Shown here in pieces: positions 13,823 through 19,026 of a stretch of 19,026 bases of DNA. The notes beneath the pieces were generated by a model. That model was not told the origin of the DNA. It saw only the letters and a list, made by a program, of their open reading frames with translations, and searched no databases. This stretch comes from Alphaproteobacteria bacterium. Lineage in GTDB: Bacteria > Pseudomonadota > Alphaproteobacteria > Rhizobiales > Devosiaceae. Position numbers and translations under genes: made by a program. The number at the start of each line of letters is the position of its first letter. Position 1 is the stretch's first letter. Location of the stretch: contig JAADFY010000226.1 in assembly GCA_013152625.1 (NCBI GenBank), positions 1-19,026 on the forward strand. The letters run 5' to 3'.

Positions 13823-14987
13823 ATGCAAACCAGACCCGCAGCATCCCCGCCCGCTACACCTGAAAATCCCCGGGGCCTGTTTGCCACCACCCCCCTTGCC
13901 CGCCGCCGCTGGAGCAATTTTGTTGCCAACCGGCGCGGGTTTTTCTCACTTTGGATCCTGCTTGCATTGATGGTGATCACCCTGTTTGCCGAGTTCATTG
14001 CCAACGACAAACCAATACTGGTCTCTTACAAGGGCGAGATACTGGCGCCGATTCTCATCGATTACCCGGAGGCAAAATTCGGCGGGCGGATTTCTTGCCA
14101 CCCCCGACTATCGCGATGCCTTTATCATGGATGAGATCGAGGCCAACGGCTGGGCCATCTGGCCACCGATCCGCTATTCATTCCGCACCCCCGACGCCGC
14201 CCTGCCCACCGCAGCCCCCACCCCCCCCTTCTGGCTGCAATCTGCTGCAGTGCGGTGTCAGCGCTACGCCCTGGGCGAAAATGATCCGGGCTGTAACCTG
14301 GGCAATCTGCACTGGCTGGGCACCGACAATCGCGGCAATGACGTTCTGGCCGGCCTGATCTACGGCTTTCGCATATCGTTGCTGTTTGGCCTGATTCTGA
14401 CCGTTTTTTCCTCCGTCATCGGCATTGTCGCCGGCGCCGTGCAAGGATATTTCGGCGGCTGGGTCGACTGGGTCGATCTTGGTTTCCAGCGGTTTATCGA
14501 AATCTGGACGTCCATCCCCACCCTGTACCTGCTGCTCATCATATCCAGCGTCATCGCCCCTAATTTTTTCATCCTGCTGGGCATATTGCTGCTGTTTTCC
14601 TGGGTGGCTCTGGTCGGCGTGGTCCGGGCTGAATTCCTGCGCGGGCGAAATTATGAATATATAACCGCCGCCAGAGCGTTGGGGGTGTCCAACGTCACCA
14701 TCATGATCCGCCATTTGCTGCCCAACGCCACCGTGGCCACTTTAACGTTCATGCCGTTCATTGTTGCCGGCTCGGTCACCACCTTAACCTCGCTTGATTT
14801 TCTCGGGTTCGGTCTGCCCCCCGGCTCCGCCTCCATCGGCGAACTTCTTGCCCAGGGCAAGGCCAACATCAACGCCCCCTGGCTTGGGCTGTCCGGGTTC
14901 CTTGTCATTTCGCTTTTGTTAACGCTGCTGGTTTTTGTCGGCGAAGCGGTGCGCGATGCCTTTGACGCCCGAAAAACCTTCGGCTGA
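13823..14987 (+). pseudogene. yejE: YejE-type importer permease, apparent one-base frameshift
   Basis: The gene is split over two frames. The N-terminal part starts at 13823 (three bases after yejB, with GAGGT seven bases upstream) and reads through ANDKPILVSYKGE to YPEAKFGG before running out of frame to a stop at 14134. The C-terminal part, open in the next frame, resumes with FLATPDYRDAFIMDEI and continues through NWLGTD-like HWLGTDNRGNDVLA, the EAA loop (EFLRGRNYEYITAARALGV) and the C-terminal helices to 14987. Both parts match YejE, and removing one G from GGCGGGCGG (14081-14089) gives FGGGFLATPDYRD, which restores a continuous protein of about 387 residues. The cause is either a real indel or a sequencing/assembly error; the intact flanking yej genes favour error or a very recent mutation. 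An insertion (about RTPDAALP to DPGCNLGN) makes it longer than the E. coli protein. Confidence 0.85.
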
Positions 14988-15003
14988 AGGCAAAGCGATC
15001 CGG

Positions 15004-16701
<1,698 letters not shown>

Positions 16702-16770
16702 GTACACAATCACCCCAATTGGCGTTACCCTGTGCCAAACCCCGCGCCTTGAAAGGGAAAGTGAGAAAAA

Positions 16771-18642
16771 ATGTTGATCAGAAATGCTGCCCGCAACCTC
16801 ACAATGCTTGTCGCCGCCGCCCTCATTACCGCCCCAACCTATTTTTCCCCTGCCCTTGCCCAGAGCAAAGCAAATGAGCCGGTCTGGTACCATGCCGCCT
16901 CTTTGGTGGGAGAACCGAAATACCCACGCGGGTTTACCCGGTTTGACTATGTCAATCCGGACGCCCCCAAAGGGGGCGAGGTACGGCTAAGCAGTCTGGG
17001 CAGTTTTGACACGTTTAACTTTTTCATTCCCCAGGGCGAACTGGTGGCCGGCCTCGGGCTGATCTACGATTCGCTGATGACCTCCGCTCTGGATGAAATT
17101 TCCACCGATTATGCGCTTTTGGCCAGCGAGTTTACATTTCCCGATGATTTTTCCTCCGCCACCTATCGTTTAAGGACCAATGCCCGCTGGCATGACGGGG
17201 TGCCTGTAACAGCCGCCGACGTGGTCTGGTCCTTTGAGAACCTGACCGAGCTTAATCCCAGTCAGGCCAACTATTACGCCGATGTGGTCACCGTTGAAGC
17301 CATGGGCGAGTTTGAGGTCAAATTCACGTTCCGCACCACCGGAAACAGCGAGTTGCCCAAAATCGTCGGCCAGATGCTGGTGTTGCCCAAACACTGGTGG
17401 GAGGGCACTGACCCGGAGGGCAATCCCCGGGATATTGCCAGTTCCACCCTTGAGCCGCCCCTGGGTTCAGGACCCTACCGGATTGAAAAATTCAAGCCCG
17501 GCCGTTCCATCACCTACGCCCGGGTGCCCGATTACTGGGCCGCCAATGAACCGGTCAATGTCGGCCAGAACAATTTTGACACCATCCGCTATGAGTTTTT
17601 CCGCGACACCACGGTCCTGTTTGAGGCTTTCAAGGGCGACCAGTTTGACTGGTGGAGCGAAAACATCGCCCGGCGCTGGGCCACAGGTTATGACTTTGCC
17701 GCCGTCAATGAAGCTCGCATAATCCGCGAACGCTATGAAAACCCGTTCCGGGCCTCCGGCGTACTGGTTGGCTTTGTTCCCAACCTGCGTCGCGAGCAGT
17801 TTGCCGATCCCCTGGTTCGTCGGGCAATCAACTACGCCTTTGACTTTGAGGATTTGCAGCGCAACATATTCTTTGGCGAATATGAGCGCATCAACTCGTT
17901 TTACTATCGCACCGAACTGGCCTCCGCCGGCCTGCCCGAAGGCGAGGAACTCGCCATCCTTGAAGAGGTGCGCGATCTGGTGCCATCCGAGGTATTCACC
18001 ACGGAGTATTTATCTCCCGTCGGCGGCGATCCGGCAAAATTGCGCGACAATTTACGCACCGCACTCAACCTGCTCAATCAGGCCGGTTACACCCTCGACG
18101 GCACATCGCTGGTTGATGAAAACGGCAAGCAGCTCGAGTTTGAAATTCTGCTTAACGGACCAACCATTGAAACGGTTGCCTTGCCGTTTCAGGCCAATCT
18201 GGCCAAAATCGGCATAAAAGTGTCGGTGCGCAGCGTGGATTCGCCCCAATACATCAACCGGCTGCGCTCCCGGGATTTTGACATGATTTACACCGGTTGG
18301 GGTCAATCATTGGCCCCGGGCAACGAACAGCGCGATATTTTCGGTTCCGCCGCCGCCGCCCAGGACAGTTCGCGCAATTACGCCGGGATTGCAGACCCCG
18401 GAGTGGACGCCCTGATTGAAAAGGTAATATTCGCCGACGACCGCGATACGCTTTTAGCCGCCACCCGGGCCCTGGATCGCACCCTTTTGGCCAACCACTA
18501 TGTTATTCCCTCTTACACGGCGGTGGATTCGCGCATTGCCCGCTGGGACCGGTTTTCAAAGCCCGATATGCTGCCGGAATACTCCATCGGTTTCCCCACC
18601 GTGTGGTGGTATGACGAGCAAAAGGCCGCCGCCATCGAGTAG
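16771..18642 (+). CDS. yejA: Periplasmic peptide-binding protein YejA
   Basis: The 623-residue extracellular solute-binding protein (family 5) has a signal peptide cleaved near residue 30 (FSPALAQ). The mature part shows the YejA-like opening LVGEPKYPRGFTRFDYVNPDAPKGG split over residues 45-69, then GSFDTFNFF, and a later RLRTNARWHDGVPVTAADVVWSF-type core in which HDG and TAADV are typical of family 5. It should capture oligopeptides or peptide-like compounds in the periplasm and hand them to YejBE. The length is close to that of E. coli YejA. It lies 69 bases after yejF, last in the operon instead of first. A GAAAGGGAAAGTGAG purine-rich stretch precedes the ATG. A strong terminator follows. 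Confidence 0.94.
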   Translation: MLIRNAARNLTMLVAAALITAPTYFSPALAQSKANEPVWYHAASLVGEPKYPRGFTRFDYVNPDAPKGGEVRLSSLGSFDTFNFFIPQGELVAGLGLIYDSLMTSALDEISTDYALLASEFTFPDDFSSATYRLRTNARWHDGVPVTAADVVWSFENLTELNPSQANYYADVVTVEAMGEFEVKFTFRTTGNSELPKIVGQMLVLPKHWWEGTDPEGNPRDIASSTLEPPLGSGPYRIEKFKPGRSITYARVPDYWAANEPVNVGQNNFDTIRYEFFRDTTVLFEAFKGDQFDWWSENIARRWATGYDFAAVNEARIIRERYENPFRASGVLVGFVPNLRREQFADPLVRRAINYAFDFEDLQRNIFFGEYERINSFYYRTELASAGLPEGEELAILEEVRDLVPSEVFTTEYLSPVGGDPAKLRDNLRTALNLLNQAGYTLDGTSLVDENGKQLEFEILLNGPTIETVALPFQANLAKIGIKVSVRSVDSPQYINRLRSRDFDMIYTGWGQSLAPGNEQRDIFGSAAAAQDSSRNYAGIADPGVDALIEKVIFADDRDTLLAATRALDRTLLANHYVIPSYTAVDSRIARWDRFSKPDMLPEYSIGFPTVWWYDEQKAAAIE

Positions 18643-18672
18643 CTTTTTTCGTGGTGATCGGCAAACAGAACC

Positions 18673-18714
18673 AAAAAAAACGCGCCGCGAGAGGGAGGAA
18701 ATCGCGGCGCGTTT
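18673..18714. terminator. Bidirectional intrinsic terminator between convergent genes
   Basis: AAACGCGCCGCGA (18678-18690) pairs perfectly over 13 bases with TCGCGGCGCGTTT (18702-18714) around an 11-base loop. Read on the minus strand, the stem is followed by eight T (18680 down to 18673), a classic strong terminator for the repeat-protein gene. Read on the plus strand, it ends the yej operon with a shorter T-run. Confidence 0.9.
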
Positions 18715-18738
18715 AATGCATCAAATAGGAGTTCGGCC

Positions 18739-19026
18739 CTACTTGATACGTTTGACGGTGATGGTGCCGAAATCCATGCCTTCCACTGCGGTGATCATAT
18801 TGGTGCCCTCGTCGTTGCCAATGTCATAACGCGAGAACGCCGCTGTCATCGACTTCATGGCGTCGTCCATCATGTCGTCGCCTTCCATGGCGTCGCCTTC
18901 CATGGCGTCGTCTTTCATTTCGTCGCCTTCCATGGCGTCGTCTTTCATGTCGTCGCCTTCCATGGCGTCGCCTTCCATGGCGTCGTCCTTCATGGCGTCA
19001 CCTTCCATGGCATCGTCTTTCATGTC
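18739..19026 (-). CDS. Met/Asp-rich pentapeptide-repeat protein, 3' end only
   Basis: The gene is open at the window edge, so only the C-terminal 95 or so residues are seen. From 19023 down to 18859 it codes for eleven five-residue repeats of the form M-[K/E/M]-[D/G]-D-[A/D/E], as MKDDA and MEGDA. These resemble the MXKDX-type pentapeptide repeats of small secreted proteins. The repeats are followed by a non-repeated tail of about 40 residues (SMTAAFSRYDIGNDEG to TITVKRIK). A methionine at every fifth position with acidic residues between could bind metal such as copper, but this is inference. The start, any signal peptide and the total repeat number are outside the window. It ends at a strong terminator and converges on yejA. 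Confidence 0.7.
   Translation of the reverse strand, partial: DMKDDAMEGDAMKDDAMEGDAMEGDDMKDDAMEGDEMKDDAMEGDAMEGDDMMDDAMKSMTAAFSRYDIGNDEGTNMITAVEGMDFGTITVKRIK
18859..19023 (-). repeat. 15-bp coding tandem repeat, eleven copies
   Basis: Eleven in-frame 15-bp units run to the window edge, alternating mainly between codings for MKDDA and MEGDA/MEGDD. The units are near-identical at the DNA level (for example ATGGAAGGCGACGCC and ATGAAAGACGACGCC), which implies recent expansion. The array probably continues beyond the window. Confidence 0.9.

Noticed and set aside
14081..14134. Programmed ribosomal frameshift in yejE
   Set aside because: No slippery heptamer or known +1 signal is seen and YejE proteins are normally in one frame; an indel or error is simpler.

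Overview
The window looks like a chromosomal stretch of an alphaproteobacterium. The GC-rich coding, the four-gene yej-type peptide importer and the general look of the proteins point that way, but no rRNA or other taxonomic marker is present, so the class is inferred and the order is open. No tRNA, rRNA, transposase, phage gene or CRISPR array was seen. Intergenic regions are unusually rich in short tandem repeats and stem-loops.

Layout. (1) 1-284: non-coding, with an inverted pair of REP-like palindromes and a 24-bp tandem duplication. (2) 285-2854, minus strand: a two-gene operon for an NAD-type aldehyde dehydrogenase followed by an iron-type alcohol dehydrogenase, a likely alcohol-to-acid oxidation pair of unknown substrate. 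(3) 2855-3194: divergent spacer with a 17-bp tandem repeat and a possible small ORF. (4) 3195-9784, plus strand: a probable copper-handling cluster. It holds an ECF sigma factor with a cysteine-rich C-terminal tail and no anti-sigma gene, a near-ideal ECF-type promoter, a Cu+ P1B-type ATPase (CopA) with a His-rich N-terminus, two YHS domains and a CPMDP...CPVCGM metal-binding domain, a 4x21-bp repeat with a strong stem-loop, two FtsX-like permeases, and a LolD/MacB-like ABC ATPase carrying a C-terminal YHS domain. (5) 10066-12528: a redox module of a membrane-anchored protein resembling the ethylbenzene-dehydrogenase heme-b domain, a four-to-five-helix membrane protein with conserved-looking histidines, and a c-type cytochrome. 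(6) 12701-18642: yejB-yejE-yejF-yejA, an oligopeptide/microcin-C-type ABC importer. yejE is interrupted by an apparent one-base frameshift. (7) 18643-19026: a strong bidirectional terminator and, on the minus strand, the 3' end of a gene for a Met/Asp-rich pentapeptide-repeat protein that runs off the window.

How the parts may work together. The sigma factor could sense metal through its cysteine tail and drive copA from the promoter at 3862-3888. CopA would export Cu+ from the cytoplasm. The permease pair with the YHS-tagged ATPase is a second, linked export or membrane-extraction machine, probably metal-responsive because its YHS domain matches those on CopA. The heme/cytochrome module that follows could supply redox chemistry on the periplasmic side. 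This combined locus (3195-12528) is the best candidate for an undescribed system. Its function is inference from domain content and gene order only.
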